Below, in pieces: positions 9,251 through 18,355 of a stretch of 64,000 nucleotides of DNA. Position 1 is the stretch's first letter, and each line of letters opens with the position of its first letter. The notes below the pieces were generated by a model that was not told the origin of the DNA, did not search any database, and saw only the letters and a program-made list of their open reading frames with translations. A program made the position numbers and the translations under genes. The stretch covers positions 1 to 64,000 of the forward strand of contig NZ_CBRF02000022.1 of the NCBI RefSeq assembly GCF_000470315.2, given 5' to 3'. Source of the DNA: Psychromonas sp. SP041 (GTDB taxonomy: Bacteria; Pseudomonadota; Gammaproteobacteria; Enterobacterales; Psychromonadaceae).

Positions 9251-11278
9251 CTATTGCGGTACGAGAGGCTCTGGCTTAGCAAAGTAATAACCTTGCGCAT
9301 AATCGACGCCCAATGCAGTGAGTGCCTCAACTAAATTGTTGTTTTCAACAAACTCAGCAATAATTTCTTGTTTCGCTGCTTTACCGATTTCACAGATAGA
9401 TTTGACCGCGGTAAAATCGATTGGATTGGTCAACATATTAGCGATAATCGCCCCGTCTATCTTGATCTTATCTGTAGGTAATTGCTTAATGTAGGCATAC
9501 GAAGAATGCCCACTACCAAAATCATCAAGTGCAAATTGACAGCCTAATGCTTTTATATTTTCCATAAATAATCGCGCACGCGTAATATTTTTAATCGCAG
9601 CCGTTTCTGTAATTTCAAAGCAAATTTTATCAGCGGGTATTAAACTCTCAGTAAGCTTGCTGATAATAAACGTTTCTAATTCAGTATCAGTTAATGAGTG
9701 ACCAGATAAGTTAATAGCAATCGTTTTAATTGATGTAAGCTGTTCATGATGGGATATAAAGTGTTCACAGACAGCGTTAATAACCCAACGATCTATTTTA
9801 CTGGTGAGTAAATAACGCTCAGCGACTGGTAAAAAACATGCAGGGCTAATGAGTTGCCCTTCACTGCCTAACATTCTTAATAAAATCTCAAAGCTTTGAC
9901 CTACTTTTTGCTTCTGTAACGGGATAATATCTTGCTTATACAACACAAATAAGTCGTTATTTAATGCATTATTTAAATGATGAACAGATAATAATTGTTG
10001 CTTATCATCTTCTACAATCTGCTGGTTCATCTCAAATAAATGAACACAATTTCTACCTGATTTTTTTGATATGCCACAAGCAATATCTGCCGAATTTAAT
10101 AATTCAGTCGCACTGCTTTCATCCTTTTTAGGCGCAATACCAATACTCGCACTCAATTGAAAATCTTCGCCTTGGCAATGGTAAGTTAATTGATTAATGC
10201 TGCGCTTTATTTGTTCAGCAATATCTAATGCTTTATCCACTGGGCAACGGTTAATTAAAATAGCAAATTCATCCCCACCCAATCTCGCGACCGTATCGTA
10301 GCTGCGTACTTTTTGTTTTAATATACGAGCTACATTAACTAATACCTGGTCACCTACCGCATGACCACAAGTGTCATTAATGGTTTTAAAATAATCTAAA
10401 TCGATAAAACATAAAAACCAATTTTGGGCATTAACGGTTAAATGCACATTATTATATTTCATCACCTCATTTAGATTACGTTCAAAAGCTCGGCGGTTAT
10501 AGAGCTCTGTTAGCGGATCATGTGAAGCCTGATGAGACAATGTTTGTGTTAATAATTTAAAGTCATTACTTAACTCGGTAATTTCCTTAGGCGCATTATC
10601 TGTTGTTTGAAAATCATGACCTGTTAATGCTTTATGTGATGATGCAATAAGGTCATTTAATGGGTTACAAATTTTTCTATTGGCCCACCACCAAATAATG
10701 ATAATTAATAATAAGAAAAACGTTCGAGCAACCCAAGCAGCCGTTGCAATAAAACTTTTTTCTTCCTTTAAAGATAGCGCCTCTTGCGTTATGACATTCT
10801 TAGTTTCAGACATCATAAAGTGGATACTTTCAACTAAAGATAAACTGACGAAATCGTAATCTGGCAATAACTTACGTAAGTGTATGATCAACTCTTTCTC
10901 TGGTATTTTGCCTACCGTATCAAGATGATTATTAATTTTTTGAATATTAATAATCGTTTTTTTTATCTCTGTACTAATGATAGAGGAAAGGTTTCCATCT
11001 TGGAGTTTGGACAGCTCAGTACTAATGTAATCTCCCATATTTTTTGCACCAAAAATAAGGTAAGTATTACCAGAAGCAATCACCAGATCGGTAGACACTA
11101 AAAACTGTGAAGCACTGTTTTCTATTCGCTCAAAATCTTTGGCAAGTAAAAGACTTTGAGTATATTTACTCGCTAATGTTTGAACATGATTATAATGGTA
11201 CCCTAAAACTTGCTCCAACATATAAGCGCCAAGTAAACAGGCCAGTACAAGTAATGCTAAATAGCTTCTTATTCTCAT
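9251..11278 (-). CDS. Membrane GGDEF-EAL protein (cyclic di-GMP turnover)
   Basis: Predicted bifunctional or regulatory cyclic-di-GMP protein in the inner membrane. Two membrane segments (about 5-21 and 180-199) flank a periplasmic sensor region of about 155 residues that I do not recognise. A short HAMP-like linker leads to a GGDEF domain with an intact GGDEF motif at 334-338 and an RxxD inhibitory site (RSYD, 325-328). The EAL domain follows. Its signature reads EIL (464-466), and the metal and catalytic motifs are kept: INLSG, FEITET, DDFGSG, KIDG, EFVEN, AQGYY. Diguanylate cyclase activity is likely; phosphodiesterase activity is plausible. The start follows AAAGG by 6 bases. MITE-A copy 2 ends 36 bases upstream of the start. 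Probably the last gene of an operon with the two upstream genes. Confidence 0.93.
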   Translation of the reverse strand: MRIRSYLALLVLACLLGAYMLEQVLGYHYNHVQTLASKYTQSLLLAKDFERIENSASQFLVSTDLVIASGNTYLIFGAKNMGDYISTELSKLQDGNLSSIISTEIKKTIINIQKINNHLDTVGKIPEKELIIHLRKLLPDYDFVSLSLVESIHFMMSETKNVITQEALSLKEEKSFIATAAWVARTFFLLLIIIIWWWANRKICNPLNDLIASSHKALTGHDFQTTDNAPKEITELSNDFKLLTQTLSHQASHDPLTELYNRRAFERNLNEVMKYNNVHLTVNAQNWFLCFIDLDYFKTINDTCGHAVGDQVLVNVARILKQKVRSYDTVARLGGDEFAILINRCPVDKALDIAEQIKRSINQLTYHCQGEDFQLSASIGIAPKKDESSATELLNSADIACGISKKSGRNCVHLFEMNQQIVEDDKQQLLSVHHLNNALNNDLFVLYKQDIIPLQKQKVGQSFEILLRMLGSEGQLISPACFLPVAERYLLTSKIDRWVINAVCEHFISHHEQLTSIKTIAINLSGHSLTDTELETFIISKLTESLIPADKICFEITETAAIKNITRARLFMENIKALGCQFALDDFGSGHSSYAYIKQLPTDKIKIDGAIIANMLTNPIDFTAVKSICEIGKAAKQEIIAEFVENNNLVEALTALGVDYAQGYYFAKPEPLVPQ

Positions 11279-11314
11279 TCAATACCTTTAATTAGTCTAT
11301 ACGCATCATGAGCG

Positions 11315-11581
11315 ATACTCGTTACCGTTCAAGTGCTTTGCTTAGTCATTAGCTTGGATTCCAAATCAAGACGTAACATGGTGACAATGGCGAGTCCTTA
11401 TCAAAGGTTGTAATGCAGAGTTGTTTTCAAGCTAACGCGCCACAAGGTAAGCCGAGAGGCAACCACCCTTGTTGTTAGAAAGTCTTAATTTAACTCGTTA
11501 TATCTTTACCTTTACCTTTATATCTAGAATCTGTTTGCCTCACGACGTGCTGATTTTTGCATCTTGAATGATGACGGATAT
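11315..11581. mobile_element. MITE-A copy 2, inside a likely operon
   Basis: 267 bp, bounded by ATACTCGTTACCGTTCAAG and CTTGAATGATGACGGATAT, imperfect inverted repeats. It aligns along its length, in the same orientation, with copy 1 at 261-523; both share GGAT/GCAT-CAAGAC..CGTAAC, GAGTCCTTAT-like and CACGAC.TGCTGATTTTTGCA.CTTGAATGAT. It fills most of the gap between the exported-protein gene (stop at 11591) and the GGDEF-EAL gene (start at 11278). Without it those genes would be about 45 bases apart. Confidence 0.85.
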
Positions 11582-11590
11582 ATATGATAA

Positions 11591-12217
11591 TTAACTGCTT
11601 TCCAGCTTTTTAATATCTTTTTCCCAACTAATATCAGTAATAGCTAAGGTTTTTAATGCCGAACGTAATACTAACAATGCTAATACTGGCGAAGTTGAAA
11701 ATGCACGTTCTCCAGTTTCAGATAACGCCTCTCCATCTGTAGAGAGTAATAACTTTAATTCTTCTATATTTTTATTATGAACTTGTTTATTAATACTTTG
11801 GACAACAGTATCGTTACATTCAGGGCTACGACAACGTTGAAAATAAAAGCTTTTTAAGCTCCTATCTATATTGATACCCCATGCAATTTCTACCAATCCC
11901 CATTTAGCCCATTCTGACCGAGCTTGTAGAAAACCAGCATGTTTTCCGTCCTTATAGAGTACATATAAAGTATGTTTACTGACTTCGCTTTGATGAATAG
12001 TAAAAGGTAATTTATCTTTAACTGCTAACCTATCTTGCTCTGTAACAGTTGCGACCATGGACCGATATTGATAATCACCTTGATAGAGTATTTGAATGGC
12101 TGACACGGGATCTCTTAAAGAACAAAAAGCCGCATAAGCAGAAGAGAGAGTAAAAAACTCTACTGTTAGCAATAAAACTAAGACATAAATTTTATTTTTT
12201 TTCATAACGTCTACCAT
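11591..12217 (-). CDS. Exported protein of unknown function
   Basis: 208 residues with an N-terminal signal peptide (MKKNKIYVLVLLLTVEFFTLSSAYAA, cleavage near 30), so periplasmic or outer-membrane associated. The start ATG overlaps the stop of the upstream barrel gene (TAATG); the in-frame ATG at 12205 is an alternative. The segment YKDGKHAGFLQARSEWAKWGLVEIAWGINIDRSLKSFYF loosely resembles the core of FMN-binding (RnfG/NqrC-like) domains, but the usual TPGLG-type flavinylation motif is absent and RCRSPECN stands there instead. I do not assign a function. Co-occurrence with a GGDEF-EAL protein suggests a role in its signalling or in the barrel's transport. Confidence 0.75.
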   Translation of the reverse strand: MVDVMKKNKIYVLVLLLTVEFFTLSSAYAAFCSLRDPVSAIQILYQGDYQYRSMVATVTEQDRLAVKDKLPFTIHQSEVSKHTLYVLYKDGKHAGFLQARSEWAKWGLVEIAWGINIDRSLKSFYFQRCRSPECNDTVVQSINKQVHNKNIEELKLLLSTDGEALSETGERAFSTSPVLALLVLRSALKTLAITDISWEKDIKKLESS

Positions 12218-13242
12218 TACATTCTATATCTCAATTGCAAACTCAAACTAGGGGCAATATTTACATTCTCTGCTTGTTTTAATTTTTGCTTATATTGCGC
12301 ACTAATATCGAACCCATCTTCACTTAGCCATTGCACGCCAGTAGTCCAATAACTTGTTGAGTCTCTTTGGCTACTGACTTCATGATCAATTTCGGCACGT
12401 TGATAACCCACTTGTGTGTAAATTGATAAGTTCTCTCTTGCGTTGCGCCATAACAATTCAACAAAACCATTCATCGTATTATTACCGACCATTTTTCCAA
12501 TCGATGACTCCGCCATCAATTGCCACTGGTAATAATAATAAGAGGCATCTATCCCTACTTTTGTCTGTTCAACAACACCATTAGCAGCTAATATTTCACC
12601 TGTTAACCATGACAGTCCAGTTACTATATTCTTATTGCTCAGTGTACCAATTCGACCAGAAAATAAATGAGGGTTATCACGACGACTAAAATCAACACCT
12701 GAGCCACGGGTAAGAGCTATTTCATATTCAAAACGAGGCATAATACCGTTAAAGGAGAATCCCCAGTCTGTTTTTATACCGCGCTGTGCGGCAGTTAATT
12801 GATGTAACGTACCATTGGTATCTATTTGATATTCTAATCCAAAAGGAACCTCGAAATGTCCGAGTCGAATATTGAACTTACCTTGGTTTAAAGCAGTGTA
12901 ATTAAAGTTTGCAATGCGCCACGTTAGCTTTGTATCGTTACCATCATCAAAAATAAAGTTGGGGTTATTCACGTTATTTAATTTAACGATATAAGGTTGT
13001 AGTATTAAGGTACCTATATCACTCGTATCACTGCTAAATACTTTGTGTATATCAATCCCGAACACATGTAGAAAAGAATATTCCTGTGTATCAAGATTAC
13101 TACTAACACGCGAAGAAAGATCAATTGATCCTCGACTATTTTCACCTAAAAAACCCCAGTCATTTAAACTAGAAAAAGCTAGATGAGGAAATAAAAAACC
13201 ACAAGTCGCTATAATAAGCCTAATTAAGTAACTCTTTTTCAT
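12217..13242 (-). CDS. Outer-membrane beta-barrel (porin-like) protein
   Basis: About 341 residues with a signal peptide (MKKSYLIRLIIATCGFLFPHLAFS) and alternating hydrophobic strands rich in Tyr, Trp and Asn, ending LQLRYRM as a barrel's last strand would. GHFEVPFGLEYQ and IKTDWGFSFNGIMPRFEYE resemble strands of phosphate-selective or similar porins. I chose the ATG at 13242, since TAAGGG lies 8-9 bases before it; the ATG at 13251 sits directly on that site. First gene of the probable barrel / exported protein / GGDEF-EAL operon. Substrate unknown. Confidence 0.8.
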   Translation of the reverse strand: MKKSYLIRLIIATCGFLFPHLAFSSLNDWGFLGENSRGSIDLSSRVSSNLDTQEYSFLHVFGIDIHKVFSSDTSDIGTLILQPYIVKLNNVNNPNFIFDDGNDTKLTWRIANFNYTALNQGKFNIRLGHFEVPFGLEYQIDTNGTLHQLTAAQRGIKTDWGFSFNGIMPRFEYEIALTRGSGVDFSRRDNPHLFSGRIGTLSNKNIVTGLSWLTGEILAANGVVEQTKVGIDASYYYYQWQLMAESSIGKMVGNNTMNGFVELLWRNARENLSIYTQVGYQRAEIDHEVSSQRDSTSYWTTGVQWLSEDGFDISAQYKQKLKQAENVNIAPSLSLQLRYRM

Positions 13243-13538
13243 AGACGACATCCCTTACTCGCGCTAACACTTAAAACAGTCAGAAAAGTGAGATGGTTTA
13301 TTAACTGATGACATTATCTAATAAATTAATCTGTTAGATTAAATGCATCGTTAACCACCATTCTCTATTAATTCTTATTATAGTATAAAAAAAATATACA
13401 TAATGAGATAGTTTAATTAAAACTATAAAGAAAAAAGCAAAACAATACGCCTACTTTATTTCATCTCTGTCTTTAGTCATGTTCGAATAGCCAAACTTAT
13501 TATCTAAAGGAAAAGAATGGCATTTATTTTATAATAAA

Positions 13539-14579
13539 TTATGGTACCAAACGTCTAAAAAGCGGAATCTTAACTAAGAACATCGTCAAGATTAATGACA
13601 GTATTAAGGTAACCAAAGAGATCACGGGAATGGCAATCCAATGACTTCCAAAGAAGGCATAAAAACCATTATTTAATTCACGTACAGGAATCAATAAAAG
13701 TGGATGGATTAAGTAAATACCTAAGCTATAAGTAGAAATAAGTGTAATCAGTGCGCGAAACTTGCCTGTTATTTTTTCAGCATAGGCTTGGGCTAATACA
13801 AATAACATCCCGCCAATAACAGCAGTGTTCAGCGTTTTATATCCCATAAAGAATGAGCTGTATTCACCCGTTTCATTCGCTAAAAACCAGGTACCAAAGA
13901 AGTTAAGCAAAAGCATGCTCGTACCAGCAATAAGCCATCGTTTTAGTTGTGGACGATTGTCTCTATTAAATAAGTACCAACCTAAAATGAGATAACCACT
14001 GTATAACACTAAGTTTTGTTGTAAGAAGCTTCCGACTTTTAACCAATGCATAATGAATAAAATAGCCCAACTGAACAATGCTAATTTAATATGATCTGGT
14101 GATGCTTTTTTTAGTAATGGAATTAAAAATGGAATAACAAAATATAAAGGAATGAAGTCATAGAAAAACCATAAGTGATACCAAACAGGATCAATCGCCG
14201 AATTTTTTAAGACATCAATCGCTGTACTGCTGACCCATTGACCAGTAAATACATCATCAATCATAAAGCCTGCGATCAGTCCGTAGATAATACTCCAACC
14301 GATAAAAGGAATAGCCACTTTACTCAGGCGTTTAGTGAGGTAATGCTCGCATTGAAAAGTTCTTTCAGTGGAAAGCAACAATGCCCCACTAATTAACATA
14401 AAAACAGGCACGGCCCAGCGAGTTAAGCTATTCATTCCAGCCGCCGCTAACCAATCACTATCTGGGATATCACCATACAGAAAACGAAAAGGTCCCAGTA
14501 CATGGATAGTAATAACTGCAATTGCGGCAATAAAACGTAAAAAATCTATATAAAATATCGATGTGCGTTTTGTTGGCAT
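13539..14579 (-). CDS. Membrane acyltransferase, family 3
   Basis: 346 residues, nearly all in about ten hydrophobic segments. The N terminus (YIDFLRFIAAIAVITIHVLGPF) has the Arg and His that mark acyltransferase family 3 (OafA/YiaH/NodX-like), and WYHLWFFYDFIPLYFVIPFL is a second typical stretch. Such proteins O-acetylate or O-succinylate surface sugars or other envelope substrates; the acceptor here is unknown. It stands alone, with no polysaccharide genes beside it, and is divergent from the DUF3943 gene. Roughly 300 bases without features separate it from the barrel operon. Confidence 0.88.
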   Translation of the reverse strand: MPTKRTSIFYIDFLRFIAAIAVITIHVLGPFRFLYGDIPDSDWLAAAGMNSLTRWAVPVFMLISGALLLSTERTFQCEHYLTKRLSKVAIPFIGWSIIYGLIAGFMIDDVFTGQWVSSTAIDVLKNSAIDPVWYHLWFFYDFIPLYFVIPFLIPLLKKASPDHIKLALFSWAILFIMHWLKVGSFLQQNLVLYSGYLILGWYLFNRDNRPQLKRWLIAGTSMLLLNFFGTWFLANETGEYSSFFMGYKTLNTAVIGGMLFVLAQAYAEKITGKFRALITLISTYSLGIYLIHPLLLIPVRELNNGFYAFFGSHWIAIPVISLVTLILSLILTMFLVKIPLFRRLVP

Positions 14580-14727
14580 ACTAATAACCCATATTAACTT
14601 AATTAAAAAAGAGCACCTACTTGCTACTAAGCTTGCAATGATAGGTAGTTAAGACAATATAACCTACTTGCAGTTCATCCCTTAAAACAATCTTATCGAA
14701 GTAAAATAATTTACCGCATTGATATAT

Positions 14728-14757
14728 CTGCAACACCTCAAAAATGAGGTATTGCAG
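14728..14757. promoter_or_regulatory. Palindrome in a divergent intergenic region
   Basis: CTGCAACACCTCA and TGAGGTATTGCAG form a hairpin with one mismatch and a loop of AAAA. It lies between two divergent genes and lacks a T-run on either strand, so an operator or mRNA structure is more likely than a terminator. No known regulator site is recognised. Confidence 0.4.
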
Positions 14758-14854
14758 AAAGATGAAAAAACACGATAATAAGCAAAAATACCCTCCTATT
14801 AAATCACTATTATTTAACACATATAATTAAGTCTATATATGAGGCTATTAAATA

Positions 14855-16486
14855 ATGGCTTTAACTCTACTCAAGGATTTATCTGTGATTATCACAAAGC
14901 ACGCTACTCGTTCGCTTTTTTTATTATTCTCTATATCAACGCACAGCTTATTATTTGCAGCAGAAGAGATAATAAGTGATATCCATCAATCAGCGGCAGA
15001 TGATGTTAATAACACGTCAAGCAAAGTAGCTTATCCCAAAGTGACGTCTACTAAATCACCTATTTCTGAAAATAATGATTTACAAAAAACATCGGTATAT
15101 GAAGGGACAGATCAACAACTACTGGATCCACTACCAGAAATTCTAGCAGAAGATGTTCAAGCAGAAACAACCGATAGCGAGGAAGAAGAGGCGAAGTACA
15201 AAACTGCGTTTACCAACTCAGCTTGGGAACAATTTGATGTGCCAGAAAGCTTTTATGACAATCCTTATAAAGTTTCTTTATTTTCCCCAAAAAATGGAGA
15301 AGATAGCGAGCGTCTATTATCACAAACGTCTTCTATTTTTTATTATGGTTTAGGTGTTATTTCAGTACTTGCGGTTATGCCAGAGTCAGTGACTAATTGG
15401 AACAACGATGATGATGTGAGCTTAGCGCAAAAGTGGCTTGATCATGTGTCAGAAGGCCCAGTATGGGATCGAGATGACGCCGTATTAAATTATATTATGC
15501 ACCCTTATTTTGGTGGTGTTTACTACCAAGCAGCACGTAAGTCAGGCTACCGACAATGGGACTCATTTTTATACTCAGCGCTTATGTCTAGTGCATTTTG
15601 GGAATATGGTGTTGAAGCTTTTGCAGAAAAACCGTCTATGCAAGATTTAGTGGTGACACCCGTATTAGGTTGGGTTTATGGTGAATGGGCTTTTAATACT
15701 GAACGCGAAATTTGGGCTGGCGGTGGTACGGTATGGGGAAATGAATACTTAGGTAACACTGCCCTCTTTTTATTAGACCCGATTGACTCTATTGGACGTA
15801 ACTTTAACCGTTTATTTGGCAGAGATTTAATTAAAGCCGGTACTGGTTACATTAAAATTTCAGAGCAAGGCGATGATTCAAGAGTCCCTAACGACAGACA
15901 AATTATGTTTGAAATAAATTACCTGTTTGGCGAAGATAGTAGCTCAGCTCAATCCGGCATTAGTGGTAAGCGTAAACTAGGCTCTGGTTATACATTTGCA
16001 AATTCACGTGATCCCGTTAATTTCGGTATTGTCGGATTAAGTTTAGGATCGGGTTACCTTAATTACGATAATAAACGTGGCCTCATTAATGAGCAATATG
16101 CTCAAGTCTCATTAGGTTTATATTTTTCTCCACGCTTTTCAGCGCGTTTAAATTATGGCTCTACAAAAATGATGCAAGCATTGACAACACCAAACGAAAC
16201 CTATGAAACCTTTAGTGTTGATGGTCAATATTACTTTAATGCCAGTTCAAACTTACGCCCTTATATAACGGCAGGGTTAGGCGAAGAAATTTGGAATGAA
16301 GATGATGATCAATACAACTTTCAACTTAATACAGGTGTTGGCCTTCATTACCGTTTAAACGCGAACTGGGCAATACAAGCTGACTATGTCAATTACTTCA
16401 CTACACATGAAAGCAGTCATGATCAGCAAATGACGGGTAAACTCGTCTACCGTTTTGGTGAAGGCGAAACAATGCAAGTTCAATAA
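14855..16486 (+). CDS. DUF3943-type outer-membrane protein
   Basis: 543 residues. A long hydrophobic N terminus (about 15-36, RSLFLLFSISTHSLLFAAEE) looks like a signal peptide, followed by an acidic low-complexity stretch (to about 125). The central part (HPYFGGVYYQAARKSGY..., SAFWEYGVEAFAEKPSMQDL, TPVLGWVYGEW, about 210-285) matches my memory of the DUF3943 family. The C-terminal third reads as beta strands ending LVYRFGEGETMQVQ, an outer-membrane barrel. Function unknown. It is followed by a strong bidirectional terminator. Confidence 0.8.
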   Translation: MALTLLKDLSVIITKHATRSLFLLFSISTHSLLFAAEEIISDIHQSAADDVNNTSSKVAYPKVTSTKSPISENNDLQKTSVYEGTDQQLLDPLPEILAEDVQAETTDSEEEEAKYKTAFTNSAWEQFDVPESFYDNPYKVSLFSPKNGEDSERLLSQTSSIFYYGLGVISVLAVMPESVTNWNNDDDVSLAQKWLDHVSEGPVWDRDDAVLNYIMHPYFGGVYYQAARKSGYRQWDSFLYSALMSSAFWEYGVEAFAEKPSMQDLVVTPVLGWVYGEWAFNTEREIWAGGGTVWGNEYLGNTALFLLDPIDSIGRNFNRLFGRDLIKAGTGYIKISEQGDDSRVPNDRQIMFEINYLFGEDSSSAQSGISGKRKLGSGYTFANSRDPVNFGIVGLSLGSGYLNYDNKRGLINEQYAQVSLGLYFSPRFSARLNYGSTKMMQALTTPNETYETFSVDGQYYFNASSNLRPYITAGLGEEIWNEDDDQYNFQLNTGVGLHYRLNANWAIQADYVNYFTTHESSHDQQMTGKLVYRFGEGETMQVQ

Positions 16487-16502
16487 ACGTTAAATCAGCT
16501 GT

Positions 16503-16546
16503 AAAAAAAAAGGCCTGTGATAACGTTTATCACAGGCCTTTTTTTA
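16503..16546. terminator. Bidirectional terminator
   Basis: AGGCCTGTGATAA (16511-16523) and TTATCACAGGCCT (16527-16539) pair perfectly, with an A-run before and a T-run after. It serves the DUF3943 gene and could also stop transcription of the convergent aminotransferase gene. Confidence 0.92.
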
Positions 16547-16676
16547 AATTCGAATTGAAGGTTAAGTTTAAGGTAAAATTTAAGGTAAAATTAAGCCGAG
16601 TGAGATATCAATTAACCTGTGATACTACAGCTCTCACAGCCCGATTTTTAGCTTCAGACTTTCCACTATTACTGTT

Positions 16677-17858
16677 TCAACATTCGCTTTTCATTACGTC
16701 CACTAATGCTTCCGCAAGGTAGCTAACTTGGGCTTGTTTTAAACCCGCAATGTTAATTCTGCCATTTAACATACCGTATATTGCATGTTTTTCACGTAAA
16801 GCGATCATCTGCTCTGGCGTTAACGGTAACAAAGAAAACATACCTTTTTGTCTTGTTACTGCTTGTAAAGAAACCGGTGCATTCATTTCTAACAATAAGT
16901 TTCCTAATGCTTTACGTAAATCATTAATACGCTCTCTGCACACTGACAGTTCGGCTAACCAAGGTTCAGGATCTGAGAACAATAACGATGCGACTGCCGC
17001 ACCATGATTTGGTGGCATAGAATAGTTTGCACGCGTAATACGTTCTAATAAAGTACGTAAAGGAGCATGTTGAGAGTGATCATTTGTTATCACCATCGCG
17101 ACCCCAGTACGCTCACAATATAACCCCATATTTTTTGAACAACTTGCCGCCACCAGCATGAAATCAACTTGATCAACAAACAGTCTTAAGCCAGCAGCAT
17201 CTTCTTCAGGCCCATCACCAAAACCTTGATAAGCGATATCAATAAAAGGCACGACTTTTTTAGCAAGACAAAAATCAATAAATTGTTGCCACTGAGCGAG
17301 TGAAGGATCTACGCCAGAAGGATTATGACAACTCCCATGTAACAATAAGATATCGCCTTCTTTCGCTTGCTCTAGATCTTCAAAACACGCTTCTATATCT
17401 AAAACGCCTCCAACATGCTGCCAACGAAACGGTTCAACGTTGAGGCCAGCCCCTTCCATAATTGGACGATGATTAAGGTAACCTGGGTTAGTATTCCAAA
17501 TTACAGCATCGGGTGATAGTGTCGCAACAAAGTCGGCGATAACTCTTAACGCACCTGAACCACCAACGGTTTGAATAGTGCATTGATCAGAAAATCGCTC
17601 ACTGTCACCCAATAAAAATTTGGCCATGTGGTCATTAAACTCAAGATTTCCAGACAACATTTTATAAGACTTTGACTCGGCTGCCGCAGCTAATTTTTGT
17701 TCTGCTTTCTGTACTTGTTGCATCACAGGTGTTTGCCCTGTCTCATCACGATACACACCCACTAACATATCAATCTTATGGTCTCGTTGGTCTGCATTAA
17801 ATTGATGTAATAGCGCCCAAAGAGGATCGCCTTGGACAATAGGTAAGTTTTCTAACAT
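16677..17858 (-). CDS. Aromatic/aspartate aminotransferase (class I, fold type I)
   Basis: PLP-dependent cytoplasmic transaminase related to TyrB/AspC, moving amino groups between aromatic amino acids or aspartate and 2-oxoglutarate. 393 residues (TyrB 397). Visible sites: HGSCHNPSGVD, cofactor Asp and Tyr in DIAYQGFG, catalytic Lys in SCSKNMGLYCERTG, and the carboxylate-binding Arg in NGRINIAGL. The start follows AAGGAATGT. The neighbouring pheA (44 kb) makes phenylpyruvate but is not linked. Substrate preference is inferred. Confidence 0.9.
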   Translation of the reverse strand: MLENLPIVQGDPLWALLHQFNADQRDHKIDMLVGVYRDETGQTPVMQQVQKAEQKLAAAAESKSYKMLSGNLEFNDHMAKFLLGDSERFSDQCTIQTVGGSGALRVIADFVATLSPDAVIWNTNPGYLNHRPIMEGAGLNVEPFRWQHVGGVLDIEACFEDLEQAKEGDILLLHGSCHNPSGVDPSLAQWQQFIDFCLAKKVVPFIDIAYQGFGDGPEEDAAGLRLFVDQVDFMLVAASCSKNMGLYCERTGVAMVITNDHSQHAPLRTLLERITRANYSMPPNHGAAVASLLFSDPEPWLAELSVCRERINDLRKALGNLLLEMNAPVSLQAVTRQKGMFSLLPLTPEQMIALREKHAIYGMLNGRINIAGLKQAQVSYLAEALVDVMKSEC

Positions 17859-18355
17859 AACGACATTCCTTAAATAACAGGCTTAGAGAAAAGAACTAAA
17901 TAAAAGTACTAAGTAAAAGTACAGAAATACCCATACTTAAATAAAAAAACTTAAAAAAATAAACTAACAACGACTCGATAAAATAACGCCTATCACTGTT
18001 AAGGCGACTCCAATACAAACAAAAACAGATAATGATTCACCTAAAATCGGCACGGCTAATAATGCAGTGGCGGCTGGAGAAAGTGAGCCTAGCACTGAAG
18101 ATCGAGCTGAACCTAATTGGCTTACAGCATAAGAAAAGCAAATAGTTGCCACTACGCCAATACCAAGCCCTTGGATTAAAATAAATGGTAACGCTTGTTG
18201 GAAAGAGAAATGCCCCAAGTTACTTGGCACCATACCCGTTGCAATCAGCAGTAACATAATAAAACCTGAGAGGTAAGAGATAATAAGCGTAATAGTCATT
18301 GGTTTCAAAGCGATTTTTCTAAGGCCAATGATATAAACAGACCAAAGAAAACTAG

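Noticed and set aside
14617-14820. 67-codon minus-strand frame in the gap before the DUF3943 gene
   Set aside because: No ribosome site, spans the palindrome at 14728-14757, and composition reflects AT-rich DNA.
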